Assembly: GCF_023101765.2 (NCBI RefSeq)
Contig: NC_064217.1
Coordinates: 1,612,001 to 1,676,000 of the forward strand
Source: Spodoptera frugiperda
Taxonomy: Eukaryota; Arthropoda; Insecta; Lepidoptera; Noctuidae
Direction of reading: 5' to 3'
DNA length: 64,000 nt
The notes under the pieces are model-generated. The model did not search any database, had not been told where the DNA came from, and saw only the letters and a list, made by a program, of their open reading frames with translations. Below, one piece after another: positions 44,623-55,603 of this stretch (positions within the stretch are counted from its first letter, which is position 1; each line of letters starts with the position of its first letter). The position numbers and the translations under genes were made by a program.

Positions 44623-44697
44623 GAATCACAGTTACGTGAGTAAGGCGATAACATAATAATTAATTTAGTATGTATCACGAAAGTTATAATAAAACTG

Positions 44698-46387
44698 TTC
44701 GTAGATTCGTCTACTGTAACGTGTGCCTCATAAGACAACAGACGTAAAATAAATTCCATTTTATTAAATAAAATATGTTGAACACAAGTTGATGAAGTAG
44801 TTACACACCTCTGGCCCCACGGGGCACAACAAACAAAGTAACATTTATTGAAAATTTTATTTTATTTATCTCTCACGTCATATTTACCGACAGCCAATAC
44901 AACGTATTTAATCTCATTGCGAAGTTCTTTATATCGTTTTCATTGAATATTGCAGACACTTCAATCAATTGTATACAATTCACTGATTTAAATAAAACAA
45001 AGAGAGGTATAATTAACGGATCTATTAAGTACTGCCTTAATTAACTTCTGCTGTGTACACAGTTATTGTGCTATAAATCCTGGCGAGTGGTTGAAATTAA
45101 TAAGTACTTTCGAAACAGTCTCTGTTCCTGCGCCCTTCAATTAATTCGTACCTTTTTGATCATCAACTTCAAGACTGCTAGGTTACTGATTACTTTGCGT
45201 CTGGATATTTTGTAAAGGTAAACCTAATTTTAGTGAAACTGTTAACAACTAGGCCTAAGTTGTTGAAAGTGATGTGTAATTAATTTTTGGAACATAGGCT
45301 TACTGTTTTGTTAAAAAAATCCAGTAAAGTTGCACATCTGGCGAGAAAAGAAAAGAAAATTAATATACCTCGAATTTTTGAGATGTTGTTCCTCAAAAAT
45401 TCGAGATTGAAATGATTTTAATAGTGTTGATAATGATAATGTAGATGGGTTAGGACAATGACACCATTATCAAATACAAAAACAAAATAGATAAAAAGGA
45501 GATGTATCAGAAAATCCCAAAGAAATAGCTATAGAACAACAGATTCCCCTTTATCTATCTTTCCAAACAGAGCAAATTACATTTACATAAACCCCGATAG
45601 TAGCATTCAGTCAGTAGCATAGCCGACCTCATCGATAACATGGGAGCCCTCAAAACCCATTATGGTTTTATAACCTTTGTTTATAACAGTGAACAAACAA
45701 TGTAAGAGAATGTCGTTGCTAATAAATCAGGAGAAGGAAGGGGAACTGACGAATGTTATTGTAACATTTTCAACTTTCAATTTCTTTAACAACTTGTTTA
45801 CTTTGGCGGTTTTGTGAACTGTTGTGGCTGATGCCGTGAATGGGAGAGTCGTAGTAATTGATGTTTTTTATTGTTATTCGTTGGGTTTTCAAATGTATTG
45901 GAATGTTTTCGTTTTTGTAAGGCGTTTTAAACTAATCACTGTTTAGTGTTTTATGTAAGTTCGTTGGTCAAAAACATCAAAGTCTAATTACCTTTTCCAT
46001 AATTAATTCCTAATTAAATCGACCCCATTGTTTTCATAACAATGCAACGAAAAGAAAAAAGAACCTTTCTATGCAAAAACATTTAATCTTCCCGCTGTCT
46101 TTTGTAAATAGAACCACGGATCTAATTTGTTGCAAGGATCTCCACAAGATCAATCAATCACGGTGACAAAGCGCGGACTCTGTCGACAGTGGCGAAGTTT
46201 TGTCGATTTTACTCGATTAGCCAGTTTTCGAGAAGCGAATTGTTAAACGGCGCCTCTTGACGGATTGTTTCTTGAGAAGCTTCGCTGTTCATAAATTTTA
46301 CTGGTACATTTTTAACATCTCTTTGTTGTGTATGATTGTTTTTTTCTTTTAATTATGCTTGTAGTTAATTGTATTTCTCTTTTTGGT
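44698..46387. other. AT-rich stretch, one hairpin
   Basis: No gene recognised. Contains the perfect inverted repeat at 45,369-45,405 listed separately. Confidence 0.5.
45369..45405. repeat. Perfect 14-bp inverted repeat
   Basis: CTCGAATTTTTGAG at 45,369-45,382 and CTCAAAAATTCGAG at 45,392-45,405 around a 9-nt loop. Function unknown; no U-tract or gene context for a terminator. Confidence 0.75.
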
Positions 46388-46630
46388 AGACTGCCTCGTT
46401 GGGCGAGTGGTCGCAATTGCGACTGCCTGGCAAGAGGTCTCGGGTTCGATTCCTCAGTCGAGCAAAGAATTACTGGGCTTTTTTCGGATTTACGAAAACT
46501 CCGCAGCAGTAATATGATCAACTCCTATTATATATCATCATTTGTCTAATGCTACTGTACACAGTTTTATCATAATTTGCACTTCTGTCTACCCTTTCGG
46601 AGATAAAAGGCGTGGCATTATGGTTTTCTT
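46388..46630 (+). repeat. tRNA-derived SINE (family A), full length
   Basis: The best family A copy. Its tRNA-like head has A-box-like TGGGCGAGTGG (46,400-46,410) and a perfect B box GGTTCGATTCC (46,442-46,452), the internal Pol III promoter of tRNA genes. ATTACTGGGCTTTTTTCGG and a diverged body follow, then TGCACTTCTGTCTACCC and GATAAAAGGCGTGGC. The tRNA-like part is not a functional tRNA: the acceptor stem does not close. Confidence 0.85.
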
Positions 46631-47164
46631 CTCCGCATATTATCTTTCTTTCTCCATGCAATATTTTTGTTACAAACATTTTCTAATTAAATAGCAAATC
46701 TACAATATTAAGAACACCCTTTTGCTCCGTATCTACTCGTTCTAACTCCAGCAAGTGAATGTATACTGTATAGTATAGGGTATACTGCATTCAAAGCCAT
46801 GCAATAGCATCAGCACAAAGTTGAACTTCCAACAATCTATTAGTTCGCACAATCACAACTACCCAGAACCATTTCATTGTCTAGGTTAACTGTATTGTCT
46901 CGTCTACGGCTGCTAGAACTTTTAATTTATCGTTAGCTTCTAACATCTATAAATAACAACAAAGTTAAGCATTCGAAAACCATCTCTGTTCCCATCACCG
47001 CAAAAACTTATTTCGCTAAAACCAGAAACTCATTTAGAGATTCTAGTTTAACATAAACTAATAACGAAATTTGTAACTAGATGTAGGTTGATTAAATTTT
47101 TGGTTAAGTGGTAACAAACGTTAGACCAGTGATTTTAGGTGTTATTTCCAGGAAGGGCAAATGT
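46631..47164. other. AT-rich stretch, nothing recognised
   Basis: No gene or repeat recognised. Confidence 0.5.
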
Positions 47165-47283
47165 AACTTTTTTATGGAATAGGTGGCAAACGAGCAGACG
47201 AATCGCCTGATGGTATGATAGTAAGCGATCAGCGCCGCCCATGGACATCAAAGGAGTCACAAGTGCGTAGCGGGCCTTCTAAA
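47165..47283 (-). repeat. 3' end of the jockey-type composite repeat
   Basis: Minus strand: GAAGGCCCGCTACGCAC, TTGTGACTCCTTTGATG, TCCATGGGCGGCGCTGATCG, CTTACTATCATACC and CGTCTGCTCGTTTGCCACC, then an A-rich end. Confidence 0.75.
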
Positions 47284-47510
47284 AAGGAATACGCTCTTTT
47301 CTTGAAATTTTGAAGGTCATATCACTAAGTAGGTTTGAAAATTTTGACACTACGTCATAGATGAAAAGTAGCTATATAAGTATTACAGGCAATTTTTTAT
47401 TTAGCAACTTTTTGCAAATACTTGCTAATTAGAAGTATGATTAGTTTTCAAAGTCACAGTACTAAAAGTAAATTTATTACAGGTCTCTCTAAAGTACTAA
47501 ATCCAAACAG

Positions 47511-47871
47511 TCTACCCCCACGACCTTAGCAATCAACAGTATAATAAATCACTCGAAAATGCTGATGGAATTGACAAACGATCTATTTTAAATGCAAACA
47601 AATCAACTGTAGACCGAATCGATATTAATGACAATTTTATTGAAATAGATAACGAAATAAAAAATAGTGTAGATGAACAGAAAGTTCTAGAACGATCAAA
47701 TTGTTCGCACAATCATGTGCAATCGAGAAGCATTGGCGTAGAAACTCGACGGTGGTATTGTTCACCCGACGATTGTTTGAAGTTGTCCCTGTGTGAGCAA
47801 AGGGAAGTTTTAGTTAGTCCATATAGTTCGAACGTCTTATCTATACGCTGTGATGGTACGGTTTCGCTCAG
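47511..47871 (+). CDS. Putative exon 1 of an unrecognised cellular gene
   Basis: Open for 129 codons between TAA 47,498-47,500 and TGA 47,885-47,887, bounded by an AG (47,509-47,510) and a strong donor CAG|GTGGGT at 47,871/47,872. The translation is polar and not low-complexity (R-R-W-Y-C-S-P-D-D-C, L-S-L-C-E-Q-R-E-V-L, then S-I-R-C-D-G-T-V-S-L). The donor leaves phase 2, which fits the next exon if that starts at 48,399. The acceptor has a weak pyrimidine tract. Family not recognised; it could also be a pseudogene. Confidence 0.4.
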
Positions 47872-48043
47872 GTGGGTTGTGAATTGACGTATTTGTTCCT
47901 GGAACTATTTTATATTGTTACTTTTTTCTATTACTTCTGATAAGTAAAATTGAAAGTCTTTACTAAACCATATTTAAAACAATTGTTTATGTTTATAAAC
48001 GATTGCTTTTGCAAGTTCACGGTTACTAAAAGATTTTTTTTTT

Positions 48044-48170
48044 TACACATGACACCCTGTGCCAATATGACAATTTGTGGATCACACAAAGAGTTGCTCC
48101 ATGCGGGAATTGAACCCGCTATCCGTTACACGGTATCCAGTTGCCCAGCTATCGCATTAACCGTGCAGTT
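48044..48170 (-). repeat. tRNA-derived SINE (family B)
   Basis: Minus strand: head AACTGCACGGTTAATGCG, B-box-like AGCGGGTTCAATTCCCGC, the ACTCTTTGTGTGATCCAC block and the CATGTGTAAAAAAAA end. It lies between two candidate exons, so would be intronic. Confidence 0.75.
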
Positions 48171-48398
48171 GATTCAAAGTAAAAATTTTATTTCTTTGAG
48201 ACGAAAAATTATTAACTTTTCATCCACTTAAAGATGACGACCAAGTGCGAAACACATTCGAAGTTATAATTAAAGAGAAGTCATTACAATTCGTTCCTTA
48301 CAAAATTCCACACAAAACTTCAAACATAATTGAAATACTCCAGCACACAAATGAAAACAAAAATTAGAAGTTTGTAAAATTACTCAACGTTGGGCTAG

Positions 48399-48545
48399 GC
48401 TTATACAGATGTCGGGAGCTTTAACCCTTCTCCTTGACGAATTGAGCGAGTTAAGATTAAGACAACTGCCTCTTCAAGCTAAGCACCGGGACAAATTCGC
48501 ACCAACTAAGATATTCTTGGCTGTAATTAAACTGGATCTCGAAAT
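48399..48545 (+). CDS. Putative exon 2 of an unrecognised cellular gene
   Basis: An open frame with L-I-Q-M-S-G-A-L-T-L-L-L-D-E-L-S-E-L-R-L, a leucine-rich segment that could be helical. The AG at 48,397-48,398 gives a phase compatible with exon 1. The donor AAAT|GTATGT at 48,545/48,546 leaves phase 2. That does not fit the visible acceptor of the next candidate exon, so a further exon or an error is needed. Not recognised. Confidence 0.35.
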
Positions 48546-48929
48546 GTATGTCATTAAATTTGAATAGGTTAATTCTGTTGCTGACTTACTAGCCTCCGTC
48601 GGTGTAAATATTAAGGTCTGAGTTCCTTGTGTTTTCATTGCCCCGAAATCATCTGCGGGCTTTTTCATCTGTGCAATTTATTAGGGTTTCCATGAAACAC
48701 GGTCGGCATGGAAAGTGGATGGTATTTATTGTAATGTCTTTTTTTGTTCATTATTTTGCGTTTTGGTTTTTTTATTTGAAAGTAGTTGAGTTGAAGGTTT
48801 TTCCTTTATCTCTATAAAACCAGATTACATTTTATTTATGTTAGTTAGGTTTTAACTCTAGTAATCATTGCTAATGTACAGTTTCTTCTGAGTTTTAGAA
48901 AAATAAAATTTCAAAGCTCACTCTGTTCT

Positions 48930-49040
48930 AAAAAGCCGATAACGCACCTGTGTTTCCTCTGTTGTTGTGGGTATCCATGGACGGCGCTGATCGCTTACCA
49001 TCAGGTGATCCGTCTACTCGTTTGCCTCCTATTCCTTAAA
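48930..49040 (+). repeat. 3' end of the jockey-type composite repeat
   Basis: AAAAGCCGATAACGCACC, then GTGTTTCCTCTGTTGTTG, ATCCATGGACGGCGCTGATC, GCTTACCATCAGGTGATCC and TACTCGTTTGCCTCC before an A-rich end. It abuts the pyrimidine tract of the acceptor at 49,061. Confidence 0.8.
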
Positions 49041-49061
49041 AACAATTTGTTGTATTTTCAG

Positions 49062-49414
49062 CCCTAAAATGTAAATTGTACCTTAAACAAAATTACATCC
49101 ACCTAAAATTAACAAAAGTATCCGACACAAAACTTGGTACAAAGACTACAGAGAAAACAAGAGCTTACCTTGAACGAGCACAGCGTCAAGAGTCAAACAT
49201 TCTTAACAGGTTATTCACGAGTGTAGTTAACGTGCTAACGCGACTTGAATGCCTGTCTGTTACTCAACAACCTCCGCTACAATTTACACAGGGTGTAGAC
49301 GAAATAAGCGAAATTAATGTAAATGGTTACGACGATGAAACATGTACAGTCTGCACAGTTATTAGGAACGCAGGTACGAAAATAACAACTGACTCTACTA
49401 CGGTTGGTTATTGA
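49062..49414 (+). CDS. Putative terminal exon of an unrecognised cellular gene
   Basis: A good acceptor (TGTATTTTCAG, ending 49,061) is followed by about 117 open codons to TGA at 49,412-49,414. The translation is soluble and charged (T-T-E-K-T-R-A-Y-L-E-R-A-Q-R-Q-E-S, then N-V-L-T-R-L-E-C). It looks like the C-terminal exon of a real protein. Poly-A signals AATAAA occur near 50,095. No family recognised; the phase mismatch to exon 2 is unresolved. Confidence 0.4.
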
Positions 49415-50796
49415 GCCGACCGATGCAGCGATGGTTACAAAAATTATGATTTTAATTTTCTTTTCTATTATGTCTATACTGACACAATCTTTATTTTTAA
49501 CCAACTTCGAAAGTAGAATGTGTCTCAGTTTTCTGAAAAAACGTCTGTTACACTTAATATCAAAGAAGATCAAAGTGAAATCGATCGCGGTCCGCCGTGT
49601 CATTGGTAAATAATCTTGAGCAATGACTGATTGAGCTCACTTCTAAAGTTCAAATTGACAGTTTAAGAACAGTCTAGCAGATTTTAGTCTAATTACAAAC
49701 TTCAAATAACGAAGGAGGCTTTTAACGGTTTTTTAAACGAAATTTATATAAGTAGTACTACCTACATATCAAATAACTGTGCAGAATGTACTTGCTAAGT
49801 GGCAAGTGTTGAAGAGGTTTTAAAAAGCACTGTGAGGATGCTGGAGTGTCGGAGCATTTTGATGTTCATGTTCCTGAAGCGTGTGAAGTTGTCCGTTTGG
49901 AGTTGTCGCTTTTAATGAAAATGGTTTAAATTTATACAGTAGTGGTATAGTAGTGTACGTACAGGACATGGTATTATGATTATAATTCTGCACAAAGGAA
50001 TTTCCTGAAACATTTATTTTTTGCTTTAGTTTCATTTTAGTGGACGTGAATCTAAACTTGCTTACAATTTAGACTCGTCATCTAAAGACTGCTGAATAAA
50101 TTTCTACCACTTTATTACAAAAACATCAGTGAAATACTAAAACATGAAGCCATTAAGAATGCGATGTAATATTTAATTACCTAGACCTACACATGAATGC
50201 AATAAATGATTTGAGTTTGAGTTTGAAACACCTACATTAATGAACGAAACCATCAAACGAAAACTAATAAACCTCGTTACTTCAAATAAAACTTTAAAAA
50301 TCAAGGCAATTACACTTTGAAACACGAACTCTAATTTGTACATCGAAATGCAAAATTCCAAACAGATTTATACAACATTCGGATACAAATACGTTCGTGC
50401 TACAGTAGCCATTTATCTCTGCTATTAGCTAACTAGTTTCAGAGTTAGGAGGGAACGTACAGACGAATTGCGAACGTACAAAGTTAGTCTGCCATTCTCC
50501 AATATCGTTAATTGAGTTGCTCTAGTATTAGTAAGAGAATACTGAGTGGCAAAAAGGTTCGGTTTATTAAATGCTGTAGGATATGTACCGTACTGGGTGT
50601 GTGTGACTGTGAAGTTAATCGGTATGTTTATTTACGAGGGAAATTATTTAGGTGTTCCCATGATGAATGTTTGGTTTGGTTTGGTGTGGTTTGAGGTAGG
50701 TAATGAATGAGAGTGGTGTAACTTCAGTTGTACAGAAATGAGTGATTATATTCATTAGACTTGTTTGTTTTTGTTTTTGAAAAACGTTTGCTCTAC
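49415..50796. other. AT-rich stretch, possible 3' UTR then nothing recognised
   Basis: Downstream of the putative terminal exon. The first few hundred bases could be its 3' UTR. No repeat recognised. Confidence 0.4.
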
Positions 50797-50974
50797 ACTA
50801 AGATTTTCTCTTGTGTCGTGGGTGCGTTTACAAACATACAATTTCACATGCACACGATATCCAGACCCGAAATAACGATTTGTTGATCACACAAAGAGTT
50901 GTTCTGTGCGGGGATTGAAGCCGTTACTCGTTACGCGGTAGCCGTTGGCCACCCATCGCGCCAGCCATGCAGTT
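50797..50974 (-). repeat. tRNA-derived SINE (family B), near full length
   Basis: Minus strand: ACTGCATGGCTGGCGCG, TACCGCGTAACGAGTAACGG, a decayed B box (CTTCAATCCCCGC), AACTCTTTGTGTGATC, TTGTATGTTTGTAAACGC and GAGAAAATCTTAG. Confidence 0.8.
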
Positions 50975-51086
50975 AGTTAATTGGAAATACGTGAAGAAAA
51001 CTCGTTGCCTAATTTTAAGTGTAGAAGTAAGGTTTCTCGAATATCTATTTAGGTAATATCTATTCCCTTTTAAATTTATATTACTA

Positions 51087-51254
51087 CTAGCGACTCGGGT
51101 GCGATTTCACCAGCTCCTATTGAACGTAGCGTGGCAGCAATCGTAGCATATAACAATCCTCAATAAATAGACTATCTAACACAAAAACATTTTCACCAGT
51201 AGTTCCAGAGATTAGCGCGTTCAAACAAACTCTTCAGCTTTATAATATAGTAAG
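51087..51254 (-). mobile_element. Helitron-like non-autonomous element (second subtype)
   Basis: Minus strand: ACTATATTATAAAGCTGAAG, TTTGAACGCGCTAATCTCTG, GAACTACTGGTG, then TTGAGGATTGTTATATG and CAATAGGAGCTGG. It ends with CACCCGAGTCGCTAG followed by T. The CTAG|T end supports a Helitron; the 5' end is less clear. I recognise this sequence type as common in Lepidoptera. Confidence 0.5.
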
Positions 51255-52281
51255 TAGTAGTAAGCGCCATCTATTTTTGTCACTGACTATACAAGTTAAG
51301 TCCTACAATAGTTGGTACGTAATTCATTGCTAGCATTTAATTCAAAGCGGAGTTTAAATACAGTATCTTACTGTCGTTCCTTTTACGAAATGGTGTGCAA
51401 ATAAAAGCTAAACAGTGCTCTTTATTCTTTCTGTTTCCGTACTTTTACTTACGATTCGACTACCTTAATTTTGAACCTAATTAGTTGTTTTCCCTGAGGA
51501 AATTTCCACGGGAAACGTCTGTTTGTCGTGAACATTCAACTTTATGTACAGTTACGTGCGAAACTATGAATGTTTGACAAAATTGTGGGTGAGATTTACA
51601 TCAAAGTAAATCTAGGATTTGGAAATGTATGATGAATTTTTTAGGATTAGGTATGTACAGTTGCTAAATATGTTACGTTTAAAATTATATATGTTCTTCT
51701 ATGGTACACTAGCAATAGAATTAAATTTTCAGTTTCCATTCTGCTTGTAGATATATTTTCAGCATGCGGTATACAGCAGAGATGCAACACAAAAACACAC
51801 TCACGAGACGCAACAAAACACTTGACAAGACTTGTCACATGTAGCGCAACCCAACTGAAAGGTTAACAATCTGTTAGAAATATCTTCAAAATGCATATTA
51901 CACAAACACTTTAGCATAAAACTTTACATGAAAGAAGTATGTGAACCTATAATCCAACGTTTTAAGGAATTTTTCGTTTTGTTCAAAGCGGTTTTCACAT
52001 TTTTACATACATTTATTCTTGTGTAAGCAAGCAGGTTTCTTAGTCGCTTCAAGAGCTTTGTTCAGCGAAAACGTTTGAGGTTTAGAAAGTTGACCTAAAA
52101 TCGACGTGTTTGTGTAAAAATTACAAAAGAGCATTTTGGTTCTTTGGTTTTGAAGTTCTACGTACATTCACAGTCTTTTACCAAAATGTTGTTTTAGCTT
52201 TACAACGTTTTGGTTTCTTCTTTTCAAGCCTTTTTCTTACTAACTTTGTGGTATTTGAGGATTTGTGAATTTGGAAGTCAG
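51255..52281. other. AT-rich stretch, nothing recognised
   Basis: No gene or repeat recognised. Confidence 0.5.
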
Positions 52282-52293
52282 TGAGCGAGGCCT

Positions 52294-52432
52294 TTTTTAA
52301 GGAGGAAAATCATCCAATATCTTCTCCCGGTGAGGCGAGAGGGAGTGTCAGACTCTTACTGACTAAAAACAACCCCGTTCTTACTTCTGATCTTTGAATC
52401 GCCCCAGCAACTCACTGGGTAGTCCACAGCAT
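52294..52432 (-). repeat. R1-tailed SINE-like element with TSD
   Basis: Flanked by a perfect 12-bp duplication, TGAGCGAGGCCT, at 52,282-52,293 and 52,433-52,444. Minus strand: head TGTGGACTACCCAGTGAG, GGGGTTGTTTTTAGTCAG, TAAGAGTCTGACACTCCC and CGGGAGAAGATATTGGATG, then an A tail. Confidence 0.88.
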
Positions 52433-52444
52433 TGAGCGAGGCCT

Positions 52445-52951
52445 ATGAAATTAGTAGCGAAAGTATTTTGACTTAAATACTAATAACAATGAACTTCTTC
52501 TTACTACACTACTACTTACTACATGTATTAGTAATTACTGATATAACACCTTAAGTTCCTTATCCACAATATACATATAAGAATAAGCGGAAAAGAAAGG
52601 CATTTCCATAACGAATGCAATTGAATCAGATTATTTATACTCCTCGAATCTAATTGCCTACTAAGCAAGTCACTCTACCCTTGTAATCTCACAAAAGAGG
52701 TCAGGGACCGTACCTAATTGGAAATTGTCTTCATAAAACAGGAACAAAATGTCATTGAAAAAAATTATGAAACAATTTACTCCACTTTACTGTCGGCATC
52801 AAAAGAAGAAAGTCAAAACTTCCAAATTTTATTATCATAATTGGACTGCAGATTACTTTGTAAGACAGGGAAGGAGGAAATCAGTGTTGAGTGAGTGTTT
52901 GGCCGCATCGTTGTTACTGAGACTTAGGAGAATAAGGTTTAGAATTGATCC
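52445..52951. other. AT-rich stretch with one basic open frame
   Basis: 52,749-52,970 is open for 73 codons from ATG with a basic composition (K-K-K-V-K-T-S-K, then R-L-R-R-I-R-F-R). It runs into the next repeat and is unrecognised; probably chance. Confidence 0.4.
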
Positions 52952-53098
52952 GGAGTTGCGGACTACCTAGCGGATTAGGTTCCGGCTCAAAAAGCAGGAG
53001 TAGGAACGGGGTGGGTTTTAGTCAGTTTCAATCTGATACTCCCTCTCGCCTCACCCAAGGCGGGAGAAGTCATTGGATGATTCTCCCCCATTAGAAAA
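52952..53098 (+). repeat. R1-tailed SINE-like element
   Basis: GGAGTTGCGGACTACCTAGC head, CTCAAAAAGCAGGAGTAGG, GGGTTTTAGTCAGTTTC, CTCCCTCTCGCCTCACCC and GGCGGGAGAAGTCATTGG, then a short A-rich end. Confidence 0.82.
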
Positions 53099-54107
53099 TA
53101 AGGTCGAGTGGATATGATCTGTCATTTGTAAACCAAATCATGGATTTGTCTACTTTTTTGTTACCGGTCTTTATTAATCTCTACTCTGTTATTTGTTCTA
53201 TATTGAAAGCTAATATTCACGCACAGCCCTACATCTTGACACAAATATCTTTTCGCTTGAACCTTCAATAAATTCTCTCCCCTTTCACGCAACAAGACGA
53301 CTTTTATTATCTTTATAGTTCTCGTAAATACACCTTCATAAAAGTCCAAAGTCAGGTCAACAACGGTACGTAGTACAAAAAGTAGCTTGTATTTTGAATA
53401 TTCTTTTGTAACATAAATCATATTTTTGCTTCGAAACATCCATAAAACGGTCGGAAAAACAAAGCTAGCAACAGATTTATAGGAATTTGTTTTGGATAGA
53501 ATGTTGTGCGTCGATATAATAGCCTTGTTTACTTTATCACTGCGAATGTTAGTACAAATCGAGTTATAGCCTGTAATAAGTTTACGAGAGAAAAAAATAT
53601 TCGTCGTACAAAATACATAGCATCGTAAATATGCGAGTATACTCTGTTTACTAAACCTTGAGCTCTCGACGTGAATTGTTGAATAGAAGTTAGTTCTGAG
53701 TTTGGAACTTGTGAAGTGTCTCGAACATGTCTAGTTATAATGATAATGTTGTTGCTAACACGTACGTTTGGAAGATTTTAAACGTTAATTTTGTTGTGAA
53801 GTTGTAATTTTCCTTGATAACAAAATTTTGTTTTATGATTTGTTTGTTGTTACAGCAAGAAGTAGGTACTTATTATAATAATGTGTTTAAATAGAAACAT
53901 AATGATTCATTGATTTATATTAGCGTCAGATTCTCTATGTTGTCATACATGTTCAAATATAATATATCATTACAAAAAAAAACATTTTAAAATATACAAA
54001 GCAGTAGCCCACCGAAAAAGGGAGTACATAGAGCAATCTCTAGACAATACGTGCCGTGTCCAACAGTACTGCCTTCTGCATCAGGCCCTTGACCTAACCA
54101 TTTAACG
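53099..54107. other. AT-rich stretch, nothing recognised
   Basis: No gene or repeat recognised. Confidence 0.5.
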
Positions 54108-54162
54108 TTAGCCTACTCAGCCGGGAGAAGAAACTGGATGATTTTTCCCCTCAAAAAAAGCG
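54108..54162 (+). repeat. R1-tailed SINE-like element, 3' end only
   Basis: GCCGGGAGAAGAAACTGG, ATGATTTTTCCCCTC and A7; the last third of the family. Confidence 0.6.
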
Positions 54163-55168
54163 TACTTAGGTGTAAGCATCAGTATTATTAGAATTGTAAT
54201 ATCTAGATCCTCAGAAACTTATAATTAAATACCAATACTTATAATATTACAAGAAAATAAAATAAATAATGATCTGTATATACTAACAAACAATCGATTC
54301 CAAATGCGGAAAGAATCCGAAGACCGATGCAATATTGAAAAGGATTATGTTAAAATTATTATGTAGTATGCAGTAGTCTTTCAAATTTCTTTATTCGACT
54401 TTAAACTTTATTGCTTTGAAATAAAGCCGAAAATCCTATGTCAAATTGTACATATTGGGGTAGGTTGACCTGCTTGTGTTTGTACATTCGTTCCTAGAAA
54501 ATATAAGGAGAAATATAGCTAGCTTTCTTCGATATTATTCAGTCACATGCCCTGAAGGCTTACTAGACCTTTTTAACCGATTTGTAAGATAGAGGGATTC
54601 GTTTTAAGCATTCATATATGTGTTGGTATTTGTATGTGGGTATATATCCTTGACGATATTAATATAAAATGTATGACTCAAACTTTCAACTAGTTCTGAA
54701 TTAAAAACGCTTCCTAATTGCTAGTTAATTAAATTAACCTACTATTTTACAAAGTAGTTTTTTTGTCCAAAAGAAGCATAATCACACATCATCAACACCA
54801 TAGGAACTTGCTTTTTGTCCGAAAGAAGCATAATAATTCCCCTGAAAGCTATCGGCACAGTTTTAGTATGAGTTAGTACACGTGGGCATAGCACTGACTG
54901 ACTATAAATAATCCTTCTAGTTATAAACAAATCAGATAATTTCATAATTACCACGACACGTTTCGTAACCCTAAAAACTTAATTTCAATAAGCAGAAAAG
55001 ATCAATGACCCGAAAAACAAGCGAAAACAAAATAAATCATAAGTAAGCGGTGAAACAACACCGATGTGATCAATGTTTTCTCGTGTTACTACGGGCTTTG
55101 GCGTGCACAAGAACGATTATCGGCCGACATTTTTACTATTATCATCTTCCCAGCACTTCTCGCCCATT
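54163..55168. other. AT-rich stretch with a small direct repeat
   Basis: TTTTTGTCCAAAAGAAGCAT (from about 54,760) recurs as TTTTTGTCCGAAAGAAGCAT (from about 54,812). No gene recognised. Confidence 0.5.
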
Positions 55169-55176
55169 TCTTACAG

Positions 55177-55595
55177 CAGTGGTTCTCAAGCGGTGATCCA
55201 TGGACTACTGGTGATCTGCAGTAAACAAAAAAAGAACAAATGAAAACAGACTGCATATTTATCTTAAAAGGCAACACGTCTGTGATTTCTCTAGTGTTGT
55301 CCGTGTCTATGGGCTTACCTTGAGGTGGTCCGTCTGCTTGTTTGCCACCCTATTCCAACTAAATATCGCAAGTAATGCTCGAATTACCCTTATGTCAAAG
55401 GAGACAATTGAGAGGAGGAGGAGGGTTTCAATAATTCAAAGTCATTTCTATGGAAATGGATATTTTCATTTCTATTGTTTCTACAATAGTCCCTAATCTA
55501 ACAAAAGTAATATAAAATTGGTCTTTTTGCTGTCCCCAGCCTAACAAGAGTGATATAGAAGTGGTTCATGACAAGGAAAAGGTTGGGAACCCCTG
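55177..55595. mobile_element. hAT-type MITE with 8-bp TSD
   Basis: The left end CAGTGGTTCTCAAG and right end GGTTGGGAACCCCTG are inverted (CAGnGGTTC-CAA type), as in many hAT elements. The flanks TCTTACAG (55,169-55,176) and TCTTACAC (55,596-55,603) form an 8-bp duplication with one mismatch, as expected of hAT. No transposase. A jockey-type 3' fragment lies inside. Confidence 0.8.
55263..55375 (+). repeat. 3' end of the jockey-type repeat, nested in the hAT MITE
   Basis: AAAAGGCAACACGTCTGTG, CTCTAGTGTTGTCCGTGTC, TGAGGTGGTCCGTCTGCTTG and TTTGCCACCCTATTCC. It is inside the MITE, so it either inserted there or was carried along. Confidence 0.65.
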
Positions 55596-55603
55596 TCTTA
55601 CAC

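Larger units (their letters stand above)
39324..44697. repeat. TIR-bearing repeat interrupted by an R1-clade LINE and a SINE
   Basis: The left end (TTAATTATTATGTTATCGGC, TTACTCTCGTAACTG) lies before the LINE. The right end is its mirror, CAGTTACGTGAGTAAGGCG then ATAACATAATAATTAA, running on to CACGAAAGTTATAATAAAAC at 44.69 kb. The interior flanks (39,384-39,409 and 44,364-44,461) join into one sequence containing GAGGCTCATATT. Related copies without the LINE are at 56.6 and 58.2 kb, and the latter shows the empty target site. Confidence 0.7.

Noticed and set aside
39324..44697. LINE ORFs as part of a larger DNA transposon
   Set aside because: The 15-bp duplication and A19 tail delimit the LINE precisely inside the host repeat.
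46388..46470. tRNA gene
   Set aside because: A and B boxes are good, but the acceptor stem does not pair and the sequence runs into a SINE body found in several copies.
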